Below are positions 52,870 to 62,769 of a stretch of DNA of 64,000 nt, one piece after another. The DNA comes from Fabrea salina (Eukaryota > Ciliophora > Heterotrichea > Heterotrichida > Fabreidae): the NCBI GenBank assembly GCA_022984795.1, contig JALIHJ010000046.1, positions 153,466 to 217,465 on the forward strand. Direction: 5' to 3'. The notes under the pieces were generated by a model. That model saw nothing but the letters and a program-made list of their open reading frames with translations. It was not told where the DNA came from and ran no database searches. Both the position numbers and the translations under genes were made by a program. Numbering within the stretch: position 1 is the first letter of the stretch; each line of letters opens with the position of its first letter.

Positions 52870-53370
52870 ATGAATGAAGACCAACAAGAAGAACTAGAAG
52901 CTCTGCAGTACTTGTTTTTGGAAGGAGAACTCCTCAGTCAAGAAGCAAACATACTTGAACTCTGCGTTCCTTTGCCTGAGTTGCCCCGGCCACTTAGTTT
53001 CCAAGTCATCTGGCCTGAGAACTACCCCCAAGAACCCCTTGTCTTCAGCTTGACTGACTCCAGAGTACCAGAAGCCCTTAAAAGACAAATAGAAACCCAC
53101 GCTTCACAAGTGGCTGAAGAGAACGTTGGGGACGCAGCTACTTACTTGGTGTACGACTCAGTCAAGGAAAACCTTGAAGACTGGGGAGTGCTGGAAGAAC
53201 TTTTGAAAACCGAAACGGAGTCCCAGGAACAAATATCTGCACCTAAAACACAGCCCCTCACAAAAGCCCAAAAAAGAAAGCAGTACAAGTACGTTGACTC
53301 TTCAGGAGAAAAACTTAGAGGCTGGAACTGGATTGACATTATTTCGCACCTCTCCAAAAAAGGGTGTTAG
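52870..53370 (+). CDS. RWDD4: RWD-domain protein, RWDD4-like
   Basis: This 166-residue protein has an N-terminal RWD domain (EELEALQYLFLEGEL, FQVIWPENYPQEPLVF, about 5-100), then the C-terminal block LTKAQKRKQYKYVDSSGE and LRGWNWIDIISHLSKKG, which matches the RWDD4 signature (LTKAQKRR..GELPRGWxWVDVVKHLSKTG). Function of RWDD4 is poorly known; RWD domains bind partners such as GCN1 or E2-like folds. This is an island of conserved sequence inside the subtelomeric region. The 152 bp after it hold nothing recognised. Confidence 0.85.
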   Translation: MNEDQQEELEALQYLFLEGELLSQEANILELCVPLPELPRPLSFQVIWPENYPQEPLVFSLTDSRVPEALKRQIETHASQVAEENVGDAATYLVYDSVKENLEDWGVLEELLKTETESQEQISAPKTQPLTKAQKRKQYKYVDSSGEKLRGWNWIDIISHLSKKGC

Positions 53371-53522
53371 CTTGCATTTTGATATAATTACCTAGTCTCG
53401 TAAATGGAGTTTACTAACTTTTAGTAAGAGCAGATTCAGAAAGTGGCTTAAGGGCAAACTCAAGAACTAACACCTCTAATATATTTAGCAATTAATAAAG
53501 CACCATCCTAGATTATTAATTA

Positions 53523-55154
53523 CTAAGACCTAGTTAGCATATTTTCAAGGTCCAAGGGCGAAAAGTCTTGCCTGAATTTATTGTCAATTTCAAAGACCAA
53601 TTTTGAGCCTTTTGATTTCTTGATATGTTCTATGAGATTTTTTAGTTCTTTCTTTAGTTCTTTTAGTTCTGTTTGGAGTCTAGCATTATCTTCAGAACTA
53701 ATGTCGGGGAATGCTATTCCTATACCTGCTGCACTTCCTATCACTCCAGCTGTGATTCCACCTATAATCCAGCCTGCTGCTTCAAGGCCAAGTGCTGCTG
53801 CTCTAGCACCTGCTCCAATCAGACCTCCTCCAAGGGGTAGAGTTAATCCAGTAACAACGTATCCCACTATAGATTTAATTTTCTCGTTACCAAGCTTTTC
53901 GTGGAAAACCAGTAAGAACATACTTCTTTTTCTGCATATTTTGTTTCTGATGTCTGCTTTGAGTTCTTCTGGCAGATCAAAGCTTCCGATGATTCTGTTC
54001 AATTTTTCCTCGAATTTTTCTTTTACCCTTCCTATCTTTCCATCATCAAACTTATCAAACCAAGTTTTCAGTAAACTGCATAACTCCAACTTAAAGTAGA
54101 AATACTGAATGTCTAGTTTCACGTAGTTCAACCTGAATCTAATGGCCATTTGGAAGTACTCTTGGAAGCAATCCGTTTTGACTCTCTGGAAACGATCATT
54201 AAACAGATTGCATACTGGAGTTTTTATTTCTCCATAAACTTTATCAATTCCTTGCTCTAATTCTTCTTTGTTGAATTCAGTTTTCACTAAGTTGCTAATA
54301 ACAAAATCTCTTACTCTGGATTCAAATTCGTGTTTCTTGTCATCTAGTTCTTTTTTGGCTCCTTCAATGTCTCCAAGAACGTTAGTCTTTGCATAATCAA
54401 TAGACTCTTGAAGTCTTTCGAACACTTGGGACTTGGGGTCGCTTCTTATGATCTGGGTAATCCTTTCAGTTCTTTCGTACTTATCTTCGTCTTCGTTGAA
54501 CTTAACAAACTCAACATGGATATTGAACTCACTATCTAGACTCCTTTCAGTCGACTTTCGAAATTCTGACTTTAGAGTTTTCACAGCCCGTACCCACTCA
54601 TTTCGGAGTCTATTTCTGACATCCTCTCGTATCTTGTCAAGTTCATCTTGGTTATTAAGAGTCTTTTTCTTAAGGTCCTTCACTACAACTATGATGTTGT
54701 TTTTCTGGGTACTTGTCCTCAGTAGTCTATTGAAGAAAAGCGGCATCACAAACTTGTCATATGTAGAAACATCTGAGTGGCATTCTCTTTTGCTTACAAG
54801 AATCAAGATGGTGTCAGAAAAGACAGACACGAAAGCAGCCATTTGCATAGTTTCTACTCTGCTTTCTTCCTTTTTGAAAGCTCCTTCGCAGTCTAGGTAT
54901 ATCTGGTCATCTGACCTAAAGATGTCTATTCCTTCGGTGGTGTTTTGGGTTGCTCCAGACTCTTGCTCTTCTACATGGAAAATATCCTGCCCTATAAGGC
55001 TGTTCATGAGGGTTGACTTACCGGATGACATGGCTCCGATCACAGAAACAACTGATGCTAGTAAGTCTGGATGAATCAGAGACTTGCCTTCGTACAAGGC
55101 TTTGAAACCTTGACCAACCTTGATTAGTTTCTTGGGTTGATTTGGTTCAACCAT
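53523..55154 (-). CDS. Dynamin/GBP-superfamily large GTPase-like protein
   Basis: This 543-residue protein has a P-loop GAMSSGKSTLMNSLIGQD (about 40-57), a switch Thr in ATQNTTEGI, G3 as DCEG (YLDCEGAF) and a G4-like VVVKDLKK. Helical middle region follows (about 170-420). A Gly/Ala-rich hydrophobic stretch (about 430-480: LPLGGGLIGAGARAAALG, WIIGGITAGVIGSAAGIG) could insert in membrane, and a short coiled coil ends the protein. The layout recalls GBP/atlastin/IRG-like GTPases, which remodel membranes or act in cell defence. It is in the subtelomeric accessory zone, so a lineage-specific family is likely. Confidence 0.7.
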   Translation of the reverse strand: MVEPNQPKKLIKVGQGFKALYEGKSLIHPDLLASVVSVIGAMSSGKSTLMNSLIGQDIFHVEEQESGATQNTTEGIDIFRSDDQIYLDCEGAFKKEESRVETMQMAAFVSVFSDTILILVSKRECHSDVSTYDKFVMPLFFNRLLRTSTQKNNIIVVVKDLKKKTLNNQDELDKIREDVRNRLRNEWVRAVKTLKSEFRKSTERSLDSEFNIHVEFVKFNEDEDKYERTERITQIIRSDPKSQVFERLQESIDYAKTNVLGDIEGAKKELDDKKHEFESRVRDFVISNLVKTEFNKEELEQGIDKVYGEIKTPVCNLFNDRFQRVKTDCFQEYFQMAIRFRLNYVKLDIQYFYFKLELCSLLKTWFDKFDDGKIGRVKEKFEEKLNRIIGSFDLPEELKADIRNKICRKRSMFLLVFHEKLGNEKIKSIVGYVVTGLTLPLGGGLIGAGARAAALGLEAAGWIIGGITAGVIGSAAGIGIAFPDISSEDNARLQTELKELKKELKNLIEHIKKSKGSKLVFEIDNKFRQDFSPLDLENMLTRS

Positions 55155-55670
55155 TTTTAGACTATAAGCACTTAGCTTGTTCCGAAAAAGAATTTTAATT
55201 TAAATAACTAGATTTCTAGGGCTTACTTGTTTAGCCATATCGGGAATTTTAAAGGCATAGATGGTAACTTTGTAGCTTTATGAATTTGTTGAGTTTTTTG
55301 AACAGAAACATGGCTCCACTACCTTTTCCATGAGTTGGACCTTAAGACAGGTCAGTATATTCAACTACTGAAAGGCGACACGGGAACAGAAGTCAGCTAG
55401 AATATTCTTTTGAGAGTAATACCAAGTTCGCCAGCTATTGACTCAAAGAATTGGTGTTATGCTAAAGAAAACCAACAAGACTGATTGCAGCGGAAGTAAA
55501 GAAGAAACATAGAGCGGTTTTGATTATTTAGCATTTATGACAACTAAAGACTTAGACCAAGAACCACTAATCCAGAGGCAGAAGTAGTTCTTTCTTTTAC
55601 TTCACTGCTGAAACAAGTGAATCAACAAGAACTTAAGATCCTAATCATTACTTAGAGTGTTTAAGGTTCT
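55155..55670. other. Gene-free spacer with displaced PIP-kinase fragment
   Basis: Apart from the fragment at 55539-55642 no gene is supported in this 516 bp; text is AT-rich with stops in every frame. Confidence 0.6.
55539..55642 (+). pseudogene. Displaced fragment of the GPCR-PIP-kinase gene
   Basis: About 100 bp match 58197-58320 closely (AAGACTTAGACCAAGAACCA, then GGCAGAAGTAGTTCTTTCTT), with an internal deletion of about 18 bp removing codons after the TGCTGA. It covers the kinase G-loop region only. It is a solo copy, 2.6 kb from the source and on the same strand. Confidence 0.8.
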
Positions 55671-56861
55671 TCACTTGTGTCTGTTTATGTCGTAGAAGCA
55701 CCCAGCAATGCCTGCTCTGTACTCAACTAACTTCTTCATCTTAAATGACTTCTGTCCTTTGCTGACTCCTTGTCTGTAGTTCTTGAGTACTTCTTCCTGG
55801 AAACTTTCTAGGGATGCATTCCAGTCGGAAATTTCTAACAAAAACTCAGCTAGGTCTAGGTTCATTTCTTCAATCCTGAACCCAAATAGCTGAGTCTCTA
55901 AGTGATTGCCCATTTCACTTTCTTGAGTTTCTTCAAAGGTTTCACTGGGTGTTCTTTTCTGAGGAAGTTTGACCTCTTCGTTGAGTTCTTCTTGAATCAT
56001 TCTGATTCTTTTGCAGGGCTTTTCTGGACTGAGTTTGTACCAGTTTTCTTCCTTATGAAATCGGTACAGTATATGACCCAGTTCGTGTATTAGAGTGCTT
56101 TCAAATGATATTTGCCCTATTTGGCGTTCATTCCTACTGCTCTCTATTCTGTAATCGTACTCTTTCGTTAGAATCACATGATTACCCAACACAGAGACTC
56201 CTTGAACTTCCTTAGGTAGTTCATCACAAAAGTAAGAGTTTTCTCTTAAGTTCTGCAAAACTCCAGGAACTCTTGCTCGTTTCAGTTCCCTAATGTTTTT
56301 CAGTGCAGTTTTGAATGCCTTAGTTCTAATTACCTCAGCTAAGAATTCAAACATTTCAGAAGGTATTCTTTGTAATGAGTTTACAGATAGATTAACGTAG
56401 GGCTTCACATTGCATTTGATGTCATGTAGGAGTGCAGTAACCCAGAAAGAAAGCACTATTCTTCTCTTGATTTCTGCTTCTCCTATAGTCTCATTCAAGT
56501 TGCCTAGTAGAGAGTCTTCTTGTATTGGTCTCATGTAAAGGTTCAAAGTACGGCTGATTGGCACCTTCTCTCTTTGGAAGTACTCAAAGTCTTCATTGAT
56601 TATTTGGCTGTTCTTGTACACAGCCAGAAACGTCAGCACTCTGATTGCATTATCCCTTTCGAGAATTCTGAGTCCCTTGTAATTCTTGGGGACTTTGGAT
56701 AGACCAAGTGACTTTTTGAGTCTATCCACTTCCTGATTGAATACTCCTAGAGTCTCTTCATTCATGTCACTGTTGAATAGTCTCTGGAGTGCACAAATAT
56801 ACTGAATGAATGAGTCTTTGCACACCTCTGAGTCTAATGCGAGTACTGGGTTACTTTCCAT
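55671..56861 (-). CDS. Zincin-like metalloprotein (HExxH)
   Basis: This 396-residue protein has FESTLIHELGHILYRFH near residues 255-271: HExxH with a third His at the +11 position, the metzincin spacing, although the usual Gly is Tyr. No signal peptide or membrane helix is seen, so it acts in the cytosol or nucleus. The N-terminal 230 residues are helical and unrecognised. A zinc protease is likely, but substrate and family are unknown. A displaced copy of its 5' part lies at about 62770-62915. The start ATG is followed upstream by a 336-bp spacer. Confidence 0.6.
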   Translation of the reverse strand: MESNPVLALDSEVCKDSFIQYICALQRLFNSDMNEETLGVFNQEVDRLKKSLGLSKVPKNYKGLRILERDNAIRVLTFLAVYKNSQIINEDFEYFQREKVPISRTLNLYMRPIQEDSLLGNLNETIGEAEIKRRIVLSFWVTALLHDIKCNVKPYVNLSVNSLQRIPSEMFEFLAEVIRTKAFKTALKNIRELKRARVPGVLQNLRENSYFCDELPKEVQGVSVLGNHVILTKEYDYRIESSRNERQIGQISFESTLIHELGHILYRFHKEENWYKLSPEKPCKRIRMIQEELNEEVKLPQKRTPSETFEETQESEMGNHLETQLFGFRIEEMNLDLAEFLLEISDWNASLESFQEEVLKNYRQGVSKGQKSFKMKKLVEYRAGIAGCFYDINRHK

Positions 56862-57197
56862 TTATATAAAGACTAAGGATAGACAATATGAGTTTGATTG
56901 CTTGTATGTAGAAGCTAAAATACTAGTGAAGAGTTAATACAGTCTTTTGGCTATCCAGAGCAGTGGTGCTTCCTTTCTTACTTTTGAGTGAGTTTTCCTT
57001 TTTACTTGTTGTCTTCTTATGTTTTTCAGGTTAATAATTAACTTCATAAGTTGGCTAGAGTTACTTCTTGCTTTGTGATTTTATGCAGGTTGTCTAGGCC
57101 TCTAGCTCTATTTTCTTAACCCAAGTGTTTCTTTAAATGCTGCAACGACTCTCTAAGTCTGAATTTGATTAAAAGTCTTCATTTACCTGCTTTTATA
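56862..57197. other. 336-bp spacer with dispersed repeat sequence
   Basis: It contains GGTTGTCTAGGCCTCTAG (about 57089-57106), the same core as at 9943, 10066 and 62027, and a segment (about 56950-57030, CCAGAGCAGTGGTGCTTC) repeated near 62170-62250. No gene is supported. Confidence 0.6.
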
Positions 57198-58964
57198 ATG
57201 TCTGTACAAGTGCCACCGGTCATAACTCTTATAGGGTGCTCTTTAGCATCACTCTCTATCTTGGTTTCAGGAGTACTTGTTTGGAGCCATCTGAGAATTA
57301 GAAAACTAAGGAAGTACCCAGGGGAATTTGTATTTATGCAGTGTCTACTGCAGTTTTTTTTCGACTGGAGCTGGTTCCTAGCTAATTTTGGACTGGTGGA
57401 CTCAGATAATTCTATTAAGCATGTTGCTTACGTATTGGGTGGTTGGGTTTCCTTTTCCAGTTGCAACTATGTTTTAGTACTCTCCTTTGAAATCCACTCC
57501 AAGATCAAAAAACCATTTAAGTCTACCAGTAAGCTCCGAAGGGCCCTTTATCACTTATTAAGCTTGGTAACTCCTTCGGCCTATGTAGTCCCTGTATTAA
57601 TGGGATTCAAAAATAAACTGTATGTACTTTATGCTCTTATGTCTTTCCCTATTTGGATAAGTTTAGTTTTAGCAGTGCAATCACTATACAAACTCAAGGG
57701 ACAGAATGCAGCTAACTACATGCTTTACCACTGCTTGTGGTATTTGCTTGTTCAGTTCCTTTGATTTCGACTCTTGTTCTCAACTTTATTCTTGTAATTG
57801 GGTATGAGGTTCCTGTCTGGCTAGGCATTATCTATGCATTCTTTGGTTTTTCTTCAGGGACCATGGTCTTTGTTGCCAGAGTTTCTGAGCCTAAAATGCT
57901 CAAACAAGTACTAAGATCTGTAGTGTGCAGAAGAGATGCCCGGTCTGAAACTTTAACTGAAGAATCAAGCATCTATGAAAGTATTGTGAGTCAAGATTCA
58001 ACCCTTACTTTTCGTTTTTTGAAGGTTTGCAGAACACCAACGTTTTAAAGGTACTCACGGGGCTTAACTTTTTGTTCTCTAAAAGAAAACCCCTTGAAGA
58101 GTACTTAATCAAGCAATCAGGTGTAGCCTTTCAATATACTCAGAACAACTGAAGGTATCTCAGACTTTGACTTGGCAGATTCATTGTCTATCAGGGACAA
58201 CTTACAAGACTTAGACCAAAGAACCACTAACCCTGGAGGCAGAAGTAGTTCTTTCTTTTACTTCACTGCTGACAGAAAGTACATCATCAAAACAATCAAC
58301 CAAGAAGAACTTAAGACTCTAAGGAACTCTTTTGGAGGCTACTTTGATAGGGTCCATGCTAGGGACTCTTTGATCTCTAGAATTCACGGAGTCTTTTGTT
58401 TTAAGATTGAAAGAGCTAGTAGTTTATACATCATGCTAATTGAAAACGTACTAAGTGAGTGTGAGAACCCTATAGTGTTTGACTTAAAGGGTAGTTTGCT
58501 AGACCGTGAAAGGTTTCAAGAAACTTTTAGCAACCTTGAGTCCATGCCTAGAAACCAAGTTATGAAGGACTTAGACTTCTTAAGGAACGTAGAAATGCTT
58601 AAATTTAATGAAGACTCCTCAAAAAAGATCTTTGAAGCAATTGAAAAAGACACCTACATGCTCCAGAGCTTTGGAATCATGGACTACTCTTTGCTCTTAG
58701 CTATTGACTCTTCCAGTGAGTCCTTGCCTACTAGTAAGTACCTGTTGCTACAAGTGACTCTTTGAAGGTTTACTTAGCAATCATAGACTTTGCTCAGACC
58801 TTCAACTACAACAAGAGAATAGAAAAGTCGTTTAAAAAGTTTAAGACTAGACGCAACAGTAGAGAGATCTCTTCTGTACCTCCAGTTCCTTACCGAGAAA
58901 GTTTCTGGACTTTGTTAAATCAATAACAGGTTACAAGACACTAGACAACCTTGAAATATTTTAA
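57198..58964 (+). pseudogene. GPCR-phosphatidylinositol phosphate kinase (GPCR-PIPK) with about five frameshifts
   Basis: From ATG 57198 (VQVPPVITLIGCSLASL) six or seven membrane helices run to about 57900, then a linker (TNVLKVLTGLNFLFSKRK) and a PIP-kinase domain: G-loop PGGRSSSFFYFTADRKYIIK, VFDLKGSLLDR, GIMDYSLLLAID and IIDFAQTFNYNKRIEKSF, ending LDFVKSITGYKTLDN at 58964. The frame must change near 57755, 58018 (in a T6 run), 58140, 58754 and 58904; four changes fit a missing base, one an extra base. Every conserved motif is otherwise kept, so decay is recent or the consensus is faulty. GPCR-PIPKs couple a seven-helix receptor to phosphoinositide synthesis (RpkA type). Confidence 0.75.
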
Positions 58965-60019
58965 TTAATCGTCTCATGGATACCCCAATAGCCATTGAGC
59001 CTCCACTCCCGTCGCATTTACCATTCAAGTACTTGGCACTAGTCTTAGTCAAAGTAATTAATTATAGTTAGTGAAGACTTGGTTGCAAAGGTTACTGAGT
59101 CCTCACCTAACTAGTTCTTTCTAAGTGTTTCTACTGTTTATGTCGTTGTCTAATGCTTAGTTTCTACACGCATTACTCAAGTTTCTAGAGTCTCTGTCTT
59201 AAGTTGAATGCTTCTTGAATTTCCTAGTTACTGCGTTGTTGCTACTAAGTAACCAAGTTGCTCTAAGTACTAAAGACCATGCTGAGAGTCTTTTAACAAC
59301 ATGTCTAACTGTCCTATGTTGTGAGTGTAGGATGTTTCTGCAAGCAATAATGAACAGTCTAACTATGCAGTGAAGTATTGGAATCTGTCTGACTTCAGTA
59401 GCTAGGTACACACTAGTTTTACCAAGTCAATCTAGTGCTTCTTATATTCTTTATTCTGTGTTCAAACTACACTCCTCAGTCTCATAACTGTGTTTCTGAC
59501 AACCTGGTTTTCACTGTTTCCACTTTGGTCTCTAGGATCACTTTCTACTACCCTTTGTTTCCACTCTAAGCATAACTCCAGCAAGACCTCTATTTATTAT
59601 ACCTAAACTAATAAATCAGACTGTGATGTGCATGAGTTTGTGTTCAACTGTAATAATCAACAAGTCAGCAAGTAACCAAGTGTTCATGAAGCATGATGTC
59701 TTGTTCAGAACTCTATAGTCAAACAGATCTAAGGTTTACCGAGTTCCTATCAAAGGATTGACTTTGGAAGATTACTTACTGCCAGTGAAAGCTGTAGAAA
59801 GGTACTCTCAGAATATTGGTCCCTTATAAATCTCTTTCGACTTGGGCTAAGAATTGCTTAAATTCTGTCCTAGGTGTATTAAGCACTAGTTCCCAGATGT
59901 GTCCGATTAATTCACAAACAATAGCTACTTGACAACTCGAGTTCCAAGTAACCAAAGCAAGAGTAGCCAATAAACTACTTAAAGTTTAACCTTATTAAGA
60001 ACTAATTCTAGTTTCCTTA
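58965..60019. other. Gene-free subtelomeric spacer
   Basis: No frame beyond about 70 codons and no recognisable motif on either strand. Short coherent-looking text around 59740-59830 (VPIKGLTLEDYLLPVKAVE) may be a relic, but its source is unknown. Confidence 0.5.
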
Positions 60020-60110
60020 AAGTTTTACCTCAGACCTTTTCTGGTACTGCCTGATAAATGGAACCTAGGCTGATTGTTAGCGGAAGTGAGGATAATACTG
60101 TTGTCTGAGC
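60020..60110 (+). pseudogene. 5' relic of an F-box/WD40 gene
   Basis: ATGGAACCTAGGCTGATTGT at 60058 and the next 25 bp match the start of the gene at 50201 (ATGGAACCCAGTTTGATTGT). Upstream text also matches (ACCTCAGACCTTTTCTGG versus ACCTTTAGACATTTCTGG). The frame stops after about 16 codons. Downstream (60111-60465) nothing is recognised. Confidence 0.7.
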
Positions 60111-60465
60111 TTCTGCAATGCTATAAGTCAGTCTTGAATTATCTTCGTTGGTTACTTGCTTTGCTTGCACTTCTCAAAGCTCAATCTTTCTTCGCATTGT
60201 GATTGCTAGCTTAGTGTACAATTTGATGCTCTTGAGGCTCTGGTTAGTTGTTCACAGTCCTTACTTCATGCCTTAAGTTCTGGGTTCTCCGGTAGTATGT
60301 CACCATCCTAGCCATTTCCCGCTCATACTCTATTGCTATTCCCGTATTATCACCTATAACCTTAGCTTTCCAAGTTTACTTACCTTCAGCCTTTTGTGTG
60401 CTGTTCAAGGTTAGGTCCAGCCCCTAGACTTCTTAACCCGGTCAAACTCATATCCCCCTAATTCA

Positions 60466-61972
60466 ATGGCTAATAAAATGTTCAGTCGAGTCGCCCGCAA
60501 CTTTGCTAAACTCAGAGTTCCCCAAGGGTTTTCGGGAGAGTTGAAGCTCACAAGGGCAATTGGCAGCTACTCAGCAAAGGCGAGCCAATTGCCCTCATCG
60601 GAAACCAAACTCTAAGAGCCGAATCTTCTGGGCTCATAATCAGCCAACTTTCCCAAGAAGGTTCCCCGGCAACTGAAGGAACTCAAATCTACCGGTTCTT
60701 CGACTTCACGTTCTGGCTTAAAGTGGCCCTTCCAATGTTCCTTGGCCCTTTGTTGCCCTTTACATAGACCACAAGAACTTTGCTGATAAGAAAAAACAAT
60801 CCAAGTTGGAAGAAGAGAAAATCGAAATCCAGAGAAGACAAGAAGAACTCAGCAAAAGAGAAGCAGAAATCAAGGAAAGAGAGATGGAATTAAAAGACCC
60901 TCAATCCAGCGTCCGAAAAATCAAAGAGACTCTGATCCAGCCCAAGCTAGCACCAGAAGTAGAAGGTCCCTTGATCGAGAATCCCCAACTCACTCAGGAG
61001 TGGATCACCCACCTTGAAAAGCCTATCCGAAGGGGGGTTGACGTGGTCTACGGACCCAAAGGCATAGGCAAGTCTACCTTTATGGAGAGACTTGCCATGT
61101 GCTGAGCAAACCTGACATGCTCAAGAAGTACTAGACACTAAGACCCAGTTTGTTTCTGTACTTGGCAATTAAAAAACAACAAACAGGTGTATGGTCAACT
61201 TTCTACAGAGGATTGGGAGTAGAGGGTATCCAACCAACGACGAAGTCCTGCTCCAAAAGTCTCTTAGGGAACTAATCGATCAAGGCAAAAAACCCGTTCT
61301 AATACTCGACGACCTCCAGAATATACTACCCAGAATTGATGACGAGTCAGAAGGTGCCAACTTCATCAAAGACCTGATACTCAGGTTTACTGCAAGGACT
61401 AGCCAAAGTAATCCTACTCAGCAGTGATCAACACCTTCCGAGCCGAATTGGATCACTCAGTACGATTGATGAAAGATCTGATGTTGACGCTTTTGAGTTC
61501 AGTTACCCAGAAGGAGAAGAAGTCATCAACTGGATGAAACAACTAGCAGAAATGGATAGCAGGTCAGTGACAGATGAAGACCTGCAGTTGTACCTGAAGT
61601 ACCATGGCTCACTGAGAGACTTTAAAAAATTTCTGCTCCAACTACAAAGACATGAGTTTGAGGGAGTACTTAGAGGCAATGATTTATAAAGGACTAGACT
61701 CACTGAATGGGAAACTTGAAAAGTGGGAAGTTAAGGAATCCGAATTTAAAGATTTGCTTAAAGTCCTATGTAGAAACTCAAACATGAGGTTTCCTTATAG
61801 AATGAAAGGCATGTTTTCAGACTTGCTTGAGAGCAATTTAATCAGAATGTGCACTGAATCCCGAATCACTTTCAACTCTAAGCTCTCTGAGTCAGTTTTG
61901 AGAGTTTACTGTGGGAGAGCCTGGAGACTTTCGGAATTTCTAAAAGAACTAATTAACAAGTTAACCAGTTAA
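60466..61972 (+). pseudogene. Membrane-anchored STAND/AAA-type ATPase, frameshifted
   Basis: ATG 60466 gives ANKMFSRVARNFAKLRV, a mitochondrial-type start. After a shift: HKGNWQLLSKGEPIALIGN and a membrane helix (FWLKVALPMFLGPL). After another: VALYIDHKNFADKKK, coiled coil and Walker A VVYGPKGIGKSTFMERLA (about 61040-61090). Further shifts lead to Walker B KPVLILDDLQNILP (61280-61320), a sensor-like KVILLSSDQHLPSRIG and a helical C-terminus to 61972. At least five frame changes are needed. The text suits a P-loop ATPase of the archaeal-ATPase/STAND type tethered to a mitochondrial membrane. It is broken as read. Confidence 0.65.
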
Positions 61973-61984
61973 TAGCTCTTGGGT

Positions 61985-62350
61985 CTCTTTATTTATTTAT
62001 TTATTTATTAGAGCTGGTACAAGCCGCCTAGGCCTCGTGAGTTGAGTTAGTGGGTGGTCGCTTTCGGTTGGTTGTTTCGTTCTTAGGGTGTTTGCTGCTT
62101 TTTTCTTCTCGTGCTTTTCCTTGTTGTTTCGTGTTTTTTGTTGTTTTTGTGTCGTCTTTTGATCTTGCTTTTCATCCAGAGCAGTAGTACTTGTTTCTTA
62201 CTTTTTTGCGTGAGGTTCCCGCAATTTTCTTTTCGTTTGTTGTCTTGGTTCTTTTTGTTTCTTCAAGTTTTCAGGTAGTCTATCTTCCGTTTTCGCTGTT
62301 TTTTGGTTTTTGCTCTTGAGTTCCTTTTTACGTATTTATTAGAATTGGAT
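61985..62350. repeat. A-poor dispersed repeat region
   Basis: It begins with a TTTATTTATTTATTTATT tract and AAGCCGCCTAGGCCTCG (about 62021-62037), as at 9911-9955. The plus strand is almost free of A; 62101-62160 has none. A partial second unit starts near 62335 (ATTAGAATTGGATGCCGC). It shares CCAGAGCAGTAGTACTTG with 56950. Likely a multicopy subtelomeric or interstitial repeat. The stretch 62351-62512 is similar T-rich sequence without a gene. Confidence 0.65.
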
Positions 62351-62512
62351 GCCGCTTTAGGCATCTGAAATGGATGAGTGATTTGTCACTTTGGCTAAGG
62401 TTTTGTTTAGATGTTTACTTTTGTAATCTTTTCTTTTCGTTTCGTGTTTCTGCTTGTTTGACTCGTTTTTGATCTTGCTCTTCAAGCATAGTAGTAGTGC
62501 TTGGTTTAGTTG

Positions 62513-62725
62513 TTAGTTGGATAGCTCTTCTGATCTCCTAGTGGTTTCTCTTCGATTTGGGGTTTCTTTCTTTCTCTTAGCTGTTTTCGATGTGCTTTTA
62601 GGTTTTCTGATGGTTTTCGCTTCTTTTTTAGGTTTTGCTTTCCTTTTTGGTCTGTTTTCTGAGTCAGGATTTAATTCTCCTTCATCCCTGATCAGACGTA
62701 GGACTCGTGTACTCTTCAGAGCCAT
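62513..62725 (-). CDS. Small basic protein, uncertain
   Basis: This 70-residue, Lys/Arg-rich frame (ALKSTRVLRLIRDEGELN, then PKRKAKPKKEAKTIRKPK) has an ATG start. It resembles a disordered nuclear or AT-hook-like tail, but the region is T-rich on the plus strand, which favours chance Lys-rich frames on the minus strand. Kept as uncertain. Confidence 0.25.
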   Translation of the reverse strand: MALKSTRVLRLIRDEGELNPDSENRPKRKAKPKKEAKTIRKPKSTSKTAKRKKETPNRRETTRRSEELSN

Positions 62726-62769
62726 GCTTTTGTGGGGTCTTGAATTTGTATATATTTCTGCTATTCTAG

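Noticed and set aside
57740-57755. 16-nt GT-AG intron to repair the first GPCR-PIPK break
   Set aside because: GTATTTGCTTGTTCAG is present, but its removal puts the downstream sequence in the wrong frame.
59199-59411. 70-codon minus-strand frame
   Set aside because: No domain, no supporting context and isolated in decayed sequence; probably chance.
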